From: Chloroflexota bacterium
Lineage (GTDB): Bacteria > Chloroflexota > Anaerolineae > Anaerolineales > Villigracilaceae
Length of the DNA: 63,188 nt
Assembly: GCA_021824575.1 (NCBI GenBank)
Contig: JAKAKJ010000058.1
Location: 1-63,188, forward strand
Direction of reading: 5' to 3'
The translations under genes were made by a program, and so were the position numbers. Under the pieces are notes generated by a model. It made no database searches, was not told where the DNA came from, and saw only the letters and a program-made list of their open reading frames with translations. Positions 1-7,740 of the stretch are shown here, in pieces; position 1 is the first letter of the stretch; the number at the start of each line of letters is the position of its first letter.

Positions 1-1
1 C

Positions 2-142
2 TCCCAGGGCGGAATCCAGATGCGGCGCGGAGTCATGGGATTCGTCACGCGGCTGATGGGTGAACATGAAGACTACATGCGCGCCTACCCGCCGGTCAAC
101 GGAAATTTTCGCGTGGGCAAGGATTTGTTCGAAGGAATTTAG
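2..142 (+). CDS. 3' end of an unidentified gene (truncated by window edge)
   Basis: An open frame runs from base 2 to a TAG at 140-142 and gives 46 residues ending in VGKDLFEGI. The codons are normal for the window and a good promoter for the next gene starts right after the stop, so this looks like the real C-terminus of a gene that begins before the window. The fragment is basic and aromatic, with no motif I recognise, and I cannot name the family. Confidence 0.55.
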   Translation, partial: SQGGIQMRRGVMGFVTRLMGEHEDYMRAYPPVNGNFRVGKDLFEGI

Positions 143-146
143 AGTC

Positions 147-175
147 TTGCTAAAATAGAATATTTGTTCTATAAT
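147..175 (+). promoter_or_regulatory. sigma70-type promoter of the VOC gene
   Basis: TTGCTA at 147-152 and a perfect TATAAT at 170-175 are separated by 17 bases. The predicted start of transcription is near 182. A Shine-Dalgarno (AAAGGAGAG) at about 196-204 precedes the ATG at 209. Confidence 0.7.
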
Positions 176-208
176 GGTCGCTGTCCAACTTTAGAAAAGG
201 AGAGAAAC

Positions 209-562
209 ATGACCAAGCGAAATATTGTCCATATTGAAATCCCGACGCGCAATCACGATGAGTCCATCAAGTTTTATAAGGCGCTTTTTGGCTGGAAGAT
301 GGAGCGCTTCCCTGATATGCACTACACCACATGGGAAGCAGACGAACATCCGGGTGGCGGTTTTACCGAGGATGCCAAACCCGGCGAAGTGTTGATCCAT
401 ATCAACAGCGATGATGTCGAAGCGGATTTGAAGAAAGCAAAGTCGCTCGGCGCAACCATTGTGCGAGAGAAAACGGAAATCCCGAACACTGGCTGGTGGG
501 GCGTCTTCAAAGACCCGACTGGAAATCAAATCGCGTTATTTACAGTGCTAAAGCCAAACTAG
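209..562 (+). CDS. VOC (glyoxalase/bleomycin-resistance fold) family protein
   Basis: A 117-residue protein of the vicinal oxygen chelate superfamily. The opening IVHIEIPTRN, the FYKALFGWK segment and the C-terminal block WWGVFKDPTGNQIALF are the usual signatures of a small VOC protein, here with the single pair of beta-alpha-beta-beta-beta modules. The ATG at 209 is chosen over an upstream in-frame ATG at 164 because it follows AAAGGAGAG and because the -10 box at 170-175 lies downstream of 164. The family covers glyoxalases, dioxygenases and resistance proteins, so the substrate cannot be told. The NTF2-like gene follows 19 bases later and may be co-transcribed. Confidence 0.85.
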   Translation: MTKRNIVHIEIPTRNHDESIKFYKALFGWKMERFPDMHYTTWEADEHPGGGFTEDAKPGEVLIHINSDDVEADLKKAKSLGATIVREKTEIPNTGWWGVFKDPTGNQIALFTVLKPN

Positions 563-581
563 CAGTAAGGTAAGATACATC

Positions 582-947
582 ATGTCAACGAGAGACCTTA
601 TACGGAGCTATTACGAGAGCTTGAATCGAAAAGATGATCATTGGCAGGAGCTGTATAACGATGATGCGGTCTTTTCGGATGCATCTCAAACTCTAAACGC
701 AAAAGGGAAGGCCGCGGTCATTCAATCCTTTATTCCCTTTCTGAAAGGCGTTGACAAGGTAAAGGTCAAGCAAATGATCACCGAAGGCGACGATGTGTGC
801 GCGATAGTCAGTTATGATTATATAAATCCTAAAGGTGCAAGGATGAATCAGGATGTTGCTGAAGTTTGGAAGCTCAAAAACGGGAAACTGGCTAAGCTCA
901 CCATCTATTTTGATTTGATCGCTTATAGGGATTTCATGCGCGGCTAG
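582..947 (+). CDS. SnoaL/NTF2-like fold protein
   Basis: A 121-residue protein with the layout of nuclear transport factor 2-like (SnoaL) proteins. It opens with a helix (RDLIRSYYESLNRKD), continues with a segment of the type LYNDDAVFSDASQTLNAKG, and then has beta strands ending in VAEVWKLKNGKLAKLTIYFD. Members are often small ligand-binding proteins or isomerases of unknown substrate. It sits 19 bases after the VOC gene on the same strand and ends just before a strong bidirectional terminator, so the two genes probably form one transcript. Function is not predictable beyond the fold. Confidence 0.75.
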   Translation: MSTRDLIRSYYESLNRKDDHWQELYNDDAVFSDASQTLNAKGKAAVIQSFIPFLKGVDKVKVKQMITEGDDVCAIVSYDYINPKGARMNQDVAEVWKLKNGKLAKLTIYFDLIAYRDFMRG

Positions 948-999
948 AATATTAGCGCAAAGATATTGCCAGATAATCTTGCGCGTGACGATGTACAAA

Positions 1000-1036
1000 T
1001 GAAGGCGACCAGAAATTCTGGCCGCCTTCATTTTAC
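1000..1036. terminator. bidirectional terminator between converging genes
   Basis: The arms GAAGGCGACCAGAA (1001-1014) and TTCTGGCCGCCTTC (1016-1029) form a hairpin with one mismatch, followed by TTTTACTTTTTC on the plus strand. The gene on the minus strand ends at 1033, so the hairpin can serve both directions. Confidence 0.75.
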
Positions 1037-1662
1037 TTTTTCTTCTTGCCGAAACTTAGTTCAAACGGCGGACGGCGATTCAGCCACATCAAATATGCCC
1101 CGCTTTCATGGATAGCCAGCATGGTTACGGAACCCGTGTCGCATCCGAGCCGTTGAAAATGATCAAGGGGCAGTCCGAGATAATGCGCCACTGCCAGTTT
1201 GATTGGATCGGAATGAAAGACACAGGCGATGATATCGCGCGGCTTGTATGCCGCACAAATTTTATCCAGCGCGGTGACGATGCGCGTTTGACATTCATAA
1301 AACGTTTCGCCTTCGGGAAATTGTGCGCGTGATGGCGCATGCTGGATAACCTTCCAATGCTTGTTCAAATTCAGGGCTTTGAGCGAACGTCCCTGCCACT
1401 TGCCGACGTTGGTCTCGAGCAAGCCTGGCTCTTGAATCACATTGAGTCCGCGCGCCGCGGCAATCGGCGCGGCGGTTTCCATGGCGCGCTCTAACGGACT
1501 CGAATAAATTGCTTTGAGCGGAACCTCTTTGAGCGCGTCCGCTAGAGCCTGTGCCTGTTTCTGTCCGCGTTCGTTCAAATGAACGCCCGGCAATTGTCCG
1601 GCCAATTTGCCTTTCCTGGTGTAGTCATTTTCGCCGTGACGGGTGAGTAATAATAAAGGCAT
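1033..1662 (-). CDS. histidine phosphatase superfamily protein (phosphoglycerate-mutase-like)
   Basis: A 209-residue protein of the histidine phosphatase (phosphoglycerate mutase-like) superfamily. The catalytic motif LLTRHGEND is at residues 6-13, with the phospho-accepting His9. The acid/base glutamate region (YSSPLERAMETA) and the second histidine (CVFHSDPIKLAV) are in place. It resembles the MSMEG_4193-type putative phosphomutases more than true dPGM enzymes, so phosphatase activity on an unknown small phosphoester is the best guess. It starts 2 bases after the stop of rarA and must be co-transcribed with it. The C-terminus is a short lysine run (GKKKK). Confidence 0.85.
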   Translation of the reverse strand: MPLLLLTRHGENDYTRKGKLAGQLPGVHLNERGQKQAQALADALKEVPLKAIYSSPLERAMETAAPIAAARGLNVIQEPGLLETNVGKWQGRSLKALNLNKHWKVIQHAPSRAQFPEGETFYECQTRIVTALDKICAAYKPRDIIACVFHSDPIKLAVAHYLGLPLDHFQRLGCDTGSVTMLAIHESGAYLMWLNRRPPFELSFGKKKK

Positions 1663-1664
1663 CG

Positions 1665-3071
1665 TTATTTTATTTTCCGTTTCATCTCTTGAATTTTTTC
1701 TTCGCTCAAATCGGGGATGTTTTCAACTCTCGTAATTCCAAGTGCTTTGCGTTGGGCTTCGCGCCACATTTCCAAACGCGCGGCAACTTGCGTTTCATAA
1801 CCTTCGCCTGAAGGTTTGTAAAAATATGTTCCTAATAATCGCTTTGGCAAATATTGCTGTGGGATAAAATGCCCCTCAAACTCGTGCGGATAAACATAAT
1901 CCTTGCCGTGTCCCATCGCGGCGGCATCGCGGTTGCCATCCTGCAAATGGCGCGGCACCGAGACTTGGCCTTCCTCTTCCAGTTTTTGCATGGCTTTGAA
2001 ATACGATCCTGCACTATTCGATTTGGGCGCGGTGGCGAGATACAACGTCGCTTCGACGATGGGATAAACGCCTTCGGGCAGACCGATAAAATCAAAGGCT
2101 TGTGCGGCGGACGATGCGATAACGATTCCCATCGGATCGGCAAGACCAATATCCTCGCCAGCCAAAATGATCAATCGCCGCAAAATGAAACGCGGATCTT
2201 CACCCGCGTATAACATCTTTGCCAGCCAATATAAAGCTGCGTCGGGGTCGGAGCCGCGGACGGATTTGATAAAAGCGGAAATCGTATCGTAATGTGCGTC
2301 ACCATCCTTGTCGTAAAGCACCGCTCGTCGCTGGATCGATTCCTGCGCGACATCGAGTGTGATGTAAATGATCCCATCTTTATTGGGCGGTGTGGATTCA
2401 ACCGCGAGTTCAATGGCGTTTAACGCGTTACGCGCGTCGCCGCCGGCCACTTCGATTAAATGGGTGCGCGCTTCCGGGTCCAGAACGATGCGCTTGTTTC
2501 CGTAGCCGCGTTCCTTGTCCGCAAGGGCGCGGTCAATCAAAATTCCCGTCTCTTCCTGATTCAAATTTCGTAATTGAAAAACGCGCGAGCGCGAGATCAA
2601 GGCGCTGATAACTTCGAAGAATGGATTCTCGGTCGTCGCGCCGATGAAGGTCACGGTTCCGTTTTCGATGTGGGGCAGGAGCGCGTCCTGCTGGGCTTTG
2701 TTCCAGCGATGGACTTCATCCACAAAAAGGATCGTGCGTTCGTTGTGCAATCGTCTGCGTTCGAGCGCCTCTGCGATGATTTCCCTCAATTCGGCTTTGC
2801 CCGCCAGAATGGCCGAGATGGTTACGAAGCGGCTTTTGGTTGTATTCGCAATGACTTGTGCTAAAGTGGTTTTGCCTGAGCCGGGCGGACCCCACAAGAT
2901 GATGGACGAAAATAGACGATCCGCTTCGATGGCGCGGCGAAGAAGTTTGCCCTCGCCGACGATATGTTCCTGCCCGACAAATTCTTCCAGCGTGCGCGGC
3001 CTCATGCGCGCAGCCAACGGCGCTTCGCTTTTCATGCGCTCCTGCATGGCATGATCGAAGAGATCGGACAT
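1665..3071 (-). CDS. rarA: replication-associated recombination protein A (RarA/MgsA AAA+ ATPase)
   Basis: A 468-residue AAA+ ATPase that acts at stalled replication forks, related to the clamp-loader and RuvB ATPases. Visible motifs are RPRTLEEFVGQEHIVG, Walker A GPPGSGKTT, Walker B FVDEVHRW, sensor 1 GATTENPFFEV, and the MgsA C-terminal region with KMLYAGEDPRFILRRL and the tail YKPSGEGYE. The start is set at the ATG of MSDLFDHAMQ (3071). The frame stays open to 3125, but that extension runs through a terminator hairpin and past a TATAAT at 3078-3083. No Shine-Dalgarno is visible, and the -10 box lies only 6 bases from the ATG, so the mRNA is probably leaderless. Confidence 0.93.
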   Translation of the reverse strand: MSDLFDHAMQERMKSEAPLAARMRPRTLEEFVGQEHIVGEGKLLRRAIEADRLFSSIILWGPPGSGKTTLAQVIANTTKSRFVTISAILAGKAELREIIAEALERRRLHNERTILFVDEVHRWNKAQQDALLPHIENGTVTFIGATTENPFFEVISALISRSRVFQLRNLNQEETGILIDRALADKERGYGNKRIVLDPEARTHLIEVAGGDARNALNAIELAVESTPPNKDGIIYITLDVAQESIQRRAVLYDKDGDAHYDTISAFIKSVRGSDPDAALYWLAKMLYAGEDPRFILRRLIILAGEDIGLADPMGIVIASSAAQAFDFIGLPEGVYPIVEATLYLATAPKSNSAGSYFKAMQKLEEEGQVSVPRHLQDGNRDAAAMGHGKDYVYPHEFEGHFIPQQYLPKRLLGTYFYKPSGEGYETQVAARLEMWREAQRKALGITRVENIPDLSEEKIQEMKRKIK

Positions 3072-3077
3072 GACATG

Positions 3078-3086
3078 ATTATAGCA
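3078..3086 (-). promoter_or_regulatory. extended -10 promoter giving a probable leaderless rarA mRNA
   Basis: On the minus strand TGCTATAAT reads toward rarA, with a perfect TATAAT (3083 to 3078) preceded by TG one base away. The ATG starts 6 bases later at 3071. No -35 box is evident and no Shine-Dalgarno can fit. Confidence 0.6.
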
Positions 3087-3098
3087 GGTTGAAAGCAG

Positions 3099-3122
3099 AA
3101 CGACCGCCACACGGCGGTCGTT
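3099..3122 (-). terminator. hairpin after the STAS gene
   Basis: Perfect 10-base arms AACGACCGCC and GGCGGTCGTT flank a 4-base loop. On the minus strand it lies about 20 bases after the stop of the STAS gene and is followed by a weak T-rich stretch (TTCTGCTTTC). It separates the STAS gene from rarA. Confidence 0.55.
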
Positions 3123-3143
3123 CAAAATTCGAGCTGAGTTTGT

Positions 3144-3542
3144 TTAGAATGAGGCAAGCGCTTTTTGATAATCGTTGAATGTTTCGAGGAACATGTCGAA
3201 GCCTGCGGTTTCAAAGCCTGTCCTTGTTGCCTCTGATAAGTTCAATAGTTTCAGATGAGGCGATTTGTAGGTTCCTTCGTTAATGCGCCTTCGCAGCTCC
3301 TTTTCATCAATGTCTCCGTTGACCGCGCGGAGCTTATTGAAGATGGCGTTCAATGCGCGCAAGCCGGCGCTGCTCATATACGGCACGTTGGTAAGATCAA
3401 TGAGTATGTGACGCGCGCCGCCCTGGATCAATTCCTCAGCTTTGGCCTCGAACTTCATTTGTGCAGCGGAATCGATATTGCCGGTTACTTCCATCACGGT
3501 AACCTTGACGCGTCTATTTTCAGTTGAGACTTTTATTTCCAC
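3144..3542 (-). CDS. STAS-domain protein, anti-sigma factor antagonist-like
   Basis: A 132-residue STAS-domain protein. It begins with beta strands (EIKVSTENRRVKVTVMEVTG) and carries the loop YMSSAGLRAL, in which the second serine matches the phosphorylated serine of SpoIIAA-type antagonists. After that helix there is an insertion of about 25 charged residues (containing DIDEKELRRRINEG) before the last strand and helix, which is not typical. The GTG at 3542 is chosen because TTTAAAGGAGAACC lies just upstream. No cognate anti-sigma kinase or phosphatase is nearby, so its partner is unknown. Confidence 0.82.
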   Translation of the reverse strand: MEIKVSTENRRVKVTVMEVTGNIDSAAQMKFEAKAEELIQGGARHILIDLTNVPYMSSAGLRALNAIFNKLRAVNGDIDEKELRRRINEGTYKSPHLKLLNLSEATRTGFETAGFDMFLETFNDYQKALASF

Positions 3543-3674
3543 TGGTTCTCCTTTAAAAAAACAAGCGGTGTTTCCGTCCCATTGTATTCTACAAAATATT
3601 TCTGTTCGAAGAGATAGATGAGTGTAATCTAATGATAATATGATTATGAAAAGGGTGCGACCGTGCAAAACCAA

Positions 3675-3705
3675 ATAAAAAGGACTGCCGCTAGGCAGTC
3701 CCTTG
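3675..3705 (-). terminator. terminator of the 363-residue membrane protein gene
   Basis: The arms GGACTGCC (3682-3689) and GGCAGTCC (3694-3701) form a perfect 8-base stem with a 4-base loop. Read on the minus strand it is followed by TTTTTATTT. It lies 20 bases beyond the stop of the gene at 3723. Confidence 0.75.
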
Positions 3706-3722
3706 ATTCAGCGCGGATTGAT

Positions 3723-4814
3723 CTATCCAACCGGTTGAGGTGTTGGCTGCGTCTGCGTGCTATCAGTTGGGACGGAAACCGGAGCGGGCGCGACGGCAGG
3801 GGCCGGGGTTGCAGCCGGAGCGCTTCCTGAACCGCGGAGATTCACCAGCTTCTTCAACATGTCAAACCAGAATGGCGCGCCCTGTGCGGCAGCCGCACCG
3901 CTGAGCAGGATGCCAAATAGTTTGCCAATCCAGCCCAAAGGATCATCCATCGCCGGAAGATTCACAATCAAGTTGCATCGATTCTGAAGCCAAATATAAG
4001 GGTGAACATTCTGGCCCGGAGTCCAGCCGCACTGGGTTGATGGGTCTTGTAACGGAGCTGTGGACCAACCAAATGGGATGGCAAGGCTGTTCGCATAATC
4101 CTGCGGCTTCAATAAGTTTGATAAGGTGTCGCTTGGGACGCTTCCGGCTGTTGTAGTGGTTGCTTGTGCGACCAATGCTTGTCGAATGGTGGGCGCTTTC
4201 CAAAGCTGGGCTGCTATCTGAACTGTGTCAATGTTGAAAATTATCGCGATTACCATTCCGATCACAAACGATAAGACGGTTGCCTGGCGTTTGTACCATC
4301 CGCTGGCGCGCGTTTGCACAGAGTCATACCAGTTCTGCATGTTGGTTTGCGCCTGTGTAGCGGATAAGCCTACACTGACGAGGTCGTTGGTGATGTGGGG
4401 GAAATGAACATCTATCATCTTACTGAAGCCAGGATATTTCTGCTTCATGCTCGCAATGCCGGCATTGATTCTCTGTTCGAGGGATGGAGCGCCTGCTCCA
4501 ATGACCTGCTGATCGGCCGAGCTTCCTTCCTTGATAATCAAGTCCATCATAACGGTGGCAAAATCGGCAGCTTGAATATAGGAAGGTCCTCTAGTTTTGC
4601 CAGGCTCGACCAATGATTGGATGAGCGGATGTGCGTAGAAAGCCTGCACTAATGAGCCGTCCTTCAACATGCTGAATATGGCCTTTTCCAGAGTTTTAGC
4701 CCGGAACTCCAGCCACGTGCTGATCCACTCCTGAATCTGGCTGACGGCGACGCTCAAGGTCAACCAGGCGGCTACGAGGCCAATCGCGACTTCCAGTATT
4801 GCGTCCAGATTCAT
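3723..4814 (-). CDS. uncharacterised membrane protein with Pro/Ala-rich tail
   Basis: A 363-residue protein with one N-terminal membrane helix (LEVAIGLVAAWLTLSVAVS) followed by a soluble helical region. A second hydrophobic helix (VLSFVIGMVIAIIFNI) lies near the middle and a weaker one (WIGKLFGILLSGAAAAQG) near residue 300. The last 40 residues are a Pro/Ala/Thr-rich tail. The pattern N-terminal helix, WxxLxxFRAKTLEKAI, a HPLI segment and a PSYI block resembles a widespread family of bacterial membrane proteins with no known function. It has its own promoter (4842-4870), a good Shine-Dalgarno (AGAAGGAGGAAGC) and a terminator, so it is a single-gene unit. I cannot assign a role. Confidence 0.7.
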   Translation of the reverse strand: MNLDAILEVAIGLVAAWLTLSVAVSQIQEWISTWLEFRAKTLEKAIFSMLKDGSLVQAFYAHPLIQSLVEPGKTRGPSYIQAADFATVMMDLIIKEGSSADQQVIGAGAPSLEQRINAGIASMKQKYPGFSKMIDVHFPHITNDLVSVGLSATQAQTNMQNWYDSVQTRASGWYKRQATVLSFVIGMVIAIIFNIDTVQIAAQLWKAPTIRQALVAQATTTTAGSVPSDTLSNLLKPQDYANSLAIPFGWSTAPLQDPSTQCGWTPGQNVHPYIWLQNRCNLIVNLPAMDDPLGWIGKLFGILLSGAAAAQGAPFWFDMLKKLVNLRGSGSAPAATPAPAVAPAPVSVPTDSTQTQPTPQPVG

Positions 4815-4841
4815 AGCTTCCTCCTTCTAAATTGTGAGCCA

Positions 4842-4870
4842 AGTATATTTGACTTTGGTAGCGGCGGCAA
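4842..4870 (-). promoter_or_regulatory. sigma70-type promoter of the membrane protein gene
   Basis: On the minus strand TTGCCG (4870 to 4865) and TATACT (4847 to 4842) are 17 bases apart. Transcription would start near 4835, and the Shine-Dalgarno and ATG (4814) follow. The -35 box overlaps a small hairpin (4864-4882, arms GCGGCAA and TTGCCGC) that lies downstream of the HAD gene. Confidence 0.65.
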
Positions 4871-4909
4871 GCATTTTGCCGCTGAACCCGCGGCACAGGA
4901 TTATTATCT

Positions 4910-5638
4910 TCACGCGTGCAGCAGGGCGGGAATTTCGTTCAACGTTGAGATCACCGCGTCGGGCCGGACGTTGAAATGGGGCGTCGTTTTTCGGACTCGG
5001 CGCGTGATCCAGATGCTGAACATCCCAACCTGTTCCGCGCCGACGATATCCGCGTCGAACGTGTCGCCAACCATCGCGGCTTCCTGTGCGGAAATCTCGA
5101 AGTGCTGAAGCCCCGCATCGAAGATGGCCGGATGCGGCTTTCGCTTTCCAAATGCTGCGGAGGAAATCGTCCAATCCAGGAAGGGCCGAAAGCCAGCCTT
5201 GGATATGAGCGCTTGCGTATTTTCATCGTCTGACGAGTTGGTAATAACGCCGAGTCGGAAATTTTTTTCCCTTAAAGCACGCAGGATTGCAATTGCATCA
5301 TCTTCGACGTGCCAATTTTCCTGAGTCACAGAATACATGGCGCGCAATGCGGCGCGCAAAACATCACCCGGTATTTGCCGATTGCCTTGTTCTTCCAAAA
5401 GTTGTTTTAGTAAGACCAATGTCGTCTCTTCTTTGGTGTCATTTCCGCGGCGGTGGTAATAAAGATCGAGCAGGCCGCGAAAGCCGCGGTACATTTGCTG
5501 ATTGGCCTGCAAGCCTGCCTCGCGTAGAACATCGAGCAAGGCCTGATCGGCGCGTTCGTAGAACGGCGTCCACGGATCTTTTTCGTAAATCAACGTATTG
5601 CCGAGGTCGAAGAAAACAACCCGGATTTCTGTCTTCAT
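4910..5638 (-). CDS. HAD-superfamily hydrolase (subfamily IA)
   Basis: A 242-residue haloacid dehalogenase-like hydrolase. Motif I is VVFFDLGNTL, with the nucleophilic Asp near residue 11 and Gly in place of the second Asp, as in many FDLGNTL-type members. Motif II is GVITNSSDD, the conserved lysine is in FGKRKPHP, and motif IV is MVGDTFDADIVGA. The four-helix cap between motifs I and II is of the C1 type. Typical substrates are sugar phosphates, phosphoglycolate or nucleotides. It follows the CoA-transferase beta gene after 19 bases and is probably the last gene of that operon. Confidence 0.85.
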   Translation of the reverse strand: MKTEIRVVFFDLGNTLIYEKDPWTPFYERADQALLDVLREAGLQANQQMYRGFRGLLDLYYHRRGNDTKEETTLVLLKQLLEEQGNRQIPGDVLRAALRAMYSVTQENWHVEDDAIAILRALREKNFRLGVITNSSDDENTQALISKAGFRPFLDWTISSAAFGKRKPHPAIFDAGLQHFEISAQEAAMVGDTFDADIVGAEQVGMFSIWITRRVRKTTPHFNVRPDAVISTLNEIPALLHA

Positions 5639-5657
5639 TGCACCTTGCCGATTTCGT

Positions 5658-6434
5658 TCATCCGCCTTTGAGATAGATTCCTTTTGGATCCAATTCTTTG
5701 CGCAGGATCTTCAATTCTTTTTCGGTGACGGGTTCCGTCGTTCGCAAATTCGCGGCGACTTTGAGCGGCCAGCCGGTATTCTCTTTGGCTTGTTCTGCCG
5801 TTTTGCCCGGATGCAAAGCCGTCAATATCAACTCGCCGTTTTCATCGGGTTCCATGAAACCAACGTCTGTCACAACGCCGACCATGCCTCCGCCGCGCAG
5901 ACCTGCGGCCTCGCGTTGTTTGCGTCCGTTAAGAAATCCTGCCGAAGTCATGAAATCCACTTTTTCAGGGAAGCGCCGCTTTTGATGGGGCGTCATCAGA
6001 TAACAGCGATTGGCCCACGCAGCAATTTCCTGCGAGCCGCCCGAACCGGGCAAACGCGTTTTGGGATGCGTGTAATTGCTGCCGATCACTGTCGCGTTGA
6101 TGTTTCCGAATTTATCAATCTGTGCGCCGCCCATAAAGCCGACATCCACGTTACCGCGTTGAAGATATAACGAAAAAATGTCGTACATGCTGACGACAGA
6201 TAGCGCGCCGCTGACGAGCGTCGGGTCGCCGATGGAAAGCGGGAGCCGCGCCGGTTCCGCACCGATCACGCCCGCTTCGTAGATCATGACCAGGTTCGGC
6301 GCGTGAGTCCGCTTGGCGAGGTTGCAGGCAAGGTTGGGTTGTCCAACACCGACAAAGACCACATCGCCATCACGAAGTAAACGTGCAGCGTTGATAATCA
6401 TAAGTTCAGCAGATGAATAATTTAGTTCGGTCAT
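5658..6434 (-). CDS. CoA-transferase family I, beta subunit (GctB-like)
   Basis: A 258-residue beta subunit of a heteromeric CoA-transferase of the glutaconate/3-oxoacid type, which moves CoA between acyl-CoA and a free acid through a glutamyl-CoA thioester. The candidate catalytic glutamate is E53 in MIYEAGVIGA. The oxyanion-hole and CoA-binding regions appear as VGFMGGAQIDKFGNIN and LPGSGGSQEIA. The start overlaps the end of the alpha/beta hydrolase gene by 4 bases (ATGA). Its alpha partner is at 7741-8643, separated by two genes, whereas the subunits usually lie side by side. The substrate acid cannot be told from the sequence. Confidence 0.88.
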   Translation of the reverse strand: MTELNYSSAELMIINAARLLRDGDVVFVGVGQPNLACNLAKRTHAPNLVMIYEAGVIGAEPARLPLSIGDPTLVSGALSVVSMYDIFSLYLQRGNVDVGFMGGAQIDKFGNINATVIGSNYTHPKTRLPGSGGSQEIAAWANRCYLMTPHQKRRFPEKVDFMTSAGFLNGRKQREAAGLRGGGMVGVVTDVGFMEPDENGELILTALHPGKTAEQAKENTGWPLKVAANLRTTEPVTEKELKILRKELDPKGIYLKGG

Positions 6435-7303
6435 AATACCTCTTTCAGGAAAGATTGCATGATCTCAAAAACTTCCTGCGGTTTTTCGAGCGGAAGCAGG
6501 TGCGTGGATTTTTCCAGCGCAACGATTTTGATTTTCGGATTTCTTTTCTCAACGGACTTTGCGGTGGATTCCCAAAATGTATCGGTCTCTGCGCCGCGGA
6601 TGATGATGGTCGGAACTTCGATGCGAGGAAGATTCTTCCACAAGTCCAGATCACGCCAGACGCCGGTGTAATAAATCCGCGCTTCCCATTCAGGCGAATA
6701 AGCCAGTTCGTAACCTCCATCGGCTTTTTGTTTGGTCATGCCGTTGATGAAGATACGCAAATTTTCGTCGGAGAAGAAGCGAAAGATGGGTCTTCGACGG
6801 TATCCCTCGAAGACTTTGTCAAGATCGTCAAACTCGCGTCGGCGTTTGAGCGCGCCCTGAATGAGCGGATGGATTTTGTTCCCCAAGCCGAATACGCGCG
6901 CCAGATTCCATTCGAGGATAAAGTAACGCGGGAAAAGCACCGGCTCCATCAAAACCAGCGCGCGGAAGCGACTCGGTTCTCGAAGCGCGGCGCGCAATGT
7001 GACGATCGCGCCAATGGAATGTCCCACGCCGATCACAGAATCGAGTTTTTGTTCGTCGAAGAATTTCAGAAGATCATTGGTGAATGGAGTCCAATCATTG
7101 ATTTCTTCTGGCTTTGAGTTCGGCCACAGTGGGCGCAACAACATTCCAACCATGTGATATTGACTCGCCAGTCGTTCGGTCAGCGGCTGGTAGCACGCGG
7201 GCGGATAGCCGTTGGCGTGAAGAAAGTGAAGTGTTTGGCCTTTGCCGCCATAATTAACAAAAGGGATAGGGGAGAGGGGAGAGGGGGAAAAGGGTTTATT
7301 CAT
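6431..7303 (-). CDS. alpha/beta hydrolase
   Basis: A 290-residue alpha/beta-hydrolase. It shows the oxyanion-hole entry LHFLHANGYPP, the nucleophile elbow VGHSIGA and the catalytic histidine region EKSTHLLPLEKP. A helical cap lies between. I start it at the ATG of MNKPF (7303), which overlaps the four-helix-bundle gene by 8 bases; an earlier ATG at 7360 is possible, with a weak AAGAG upstream. The first coding bases (7264-7290) fall in a G-rich run resembling the CCCCTCTCC repeats found elsewhere in the window. Its place between the two CoA-transferase genes suggests a thioesterase or ester hydrolase in the same pathway, which is inference. Confidence 0.8.
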   Translation of the reverse strand: MNKPFSPSPLSPIPFVNYGGKGQTLHFLHANGYPPACYQPLTERLASQYHMVGMLLRPLWPNSKPEEINDWTPFTNDLLKFFDEQKLDSVIGVGHSIGAIVTLRAALREPSRFRALVLMEPVLFPRYFILEWNLARVFGLGNKIHPLIQGALKRRREFDDLDKVFEGYRRRPIFRFFSDENLRIFINGMTKQKADGGYELAYSPEWEARIYYTGVWRDLDLWKNLPRIEVPTIIIRGAETDTFWESTAKSVEKRNPKIKIVALEKSTHLLPLEKPQEVFEIMQSFLKEVL

Positions 7304-7721
7304 TTGGGGGATTGGTCTCGATATTGTAGGACGAAGATTCTTCCCGAGTTCTGTGCTCATCTCTTTTTGCTTTTAATGTATTAATTGATGCTGTGAGCAT
7401 ACGACGGACTTCATTGTTCTGTTCAACAAGCGCTTGAACTTTCTCCTTGGAGCTAAGTCCAACATCCACAACTGTTCGAAACCAATGATCTGTTTCGTTC
7501 GCTGAGCCCTGCGCGATTATTAGATAATGAATATATTCTGTTCCTTCATGTCTGCCATGACCCTCAGCGATATTCGCACCGATAGATGTTGCAGATCGAA
7601 AGATTTGCCGCGACATTTCCTGCGCCTGCATTGTTTTCGGCCACTCTTTAATTAGCGCGTTGATGCCAACAGTAACCTGCTGTGCTTTTTGATAAAACAT
7701 CAACTCACTGTAATCACCCAT
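7296..7721 (-). CDS. four-helix-bundle protein (23S rRNA intervening-sequence protein family)
   Basis: A 141-residue member of the small four-helix-bundle family that is often encoded in intervening sequences of 23S rRNA genes but also occurs alone. The hallmark RSATSIGANIAEGHGR is clear at about residues 42-57, and the helices EYIHYLIIAQGSANET and EQNNEVRRMLTASIN follow. The last 25 residues are polar and probably disordered. Here it is free-standing in a protein operon, between the CoA-transferase alpha gene (20 bases upstream) and the alpha/beta hydrolase, and not in an rRNA gene. Its molecular role is unknown. Free-standing copies in odd places suggest mobility. Confidence 0.85.
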   Translation of the reverse strand: MGDYSELMFYQKAQQVTVGINALIKEWPKTMQAQEMSRQIFRSATSIGANIAEGHGRHEGTEYIHYLIIAQGSANETDHWFRTVVDVGLSSKEKVQALVEQNNEVRRMLTASINTLKAKRDEHRTREESSSYNIETNPPNE

Positions 7722-7740
7722 AACCCTTGTCCCTTTTCCC

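Noticed and set aside
3072-3125. Longer rarA start at 3125
   Set aside because: The extra residues are encoded by a terminator hairpin and lie upstream of the likely promoter, and RarA homologues begin near MSDLFDHAM.
5598-6170. A 190-codon plus-strand frame opposite the HAD and CoA-transferase beta genes
   Set aside because: It is antisense to two well-supported genes and has no motif.
7261-7300. G-rich run at the start of the alpha/beta hydrolase gene as a repeat
   Set aside because: It is similar in composition to the GGGAGAGGGG arms but has no facing arm, so I only mention it in the gene entry.
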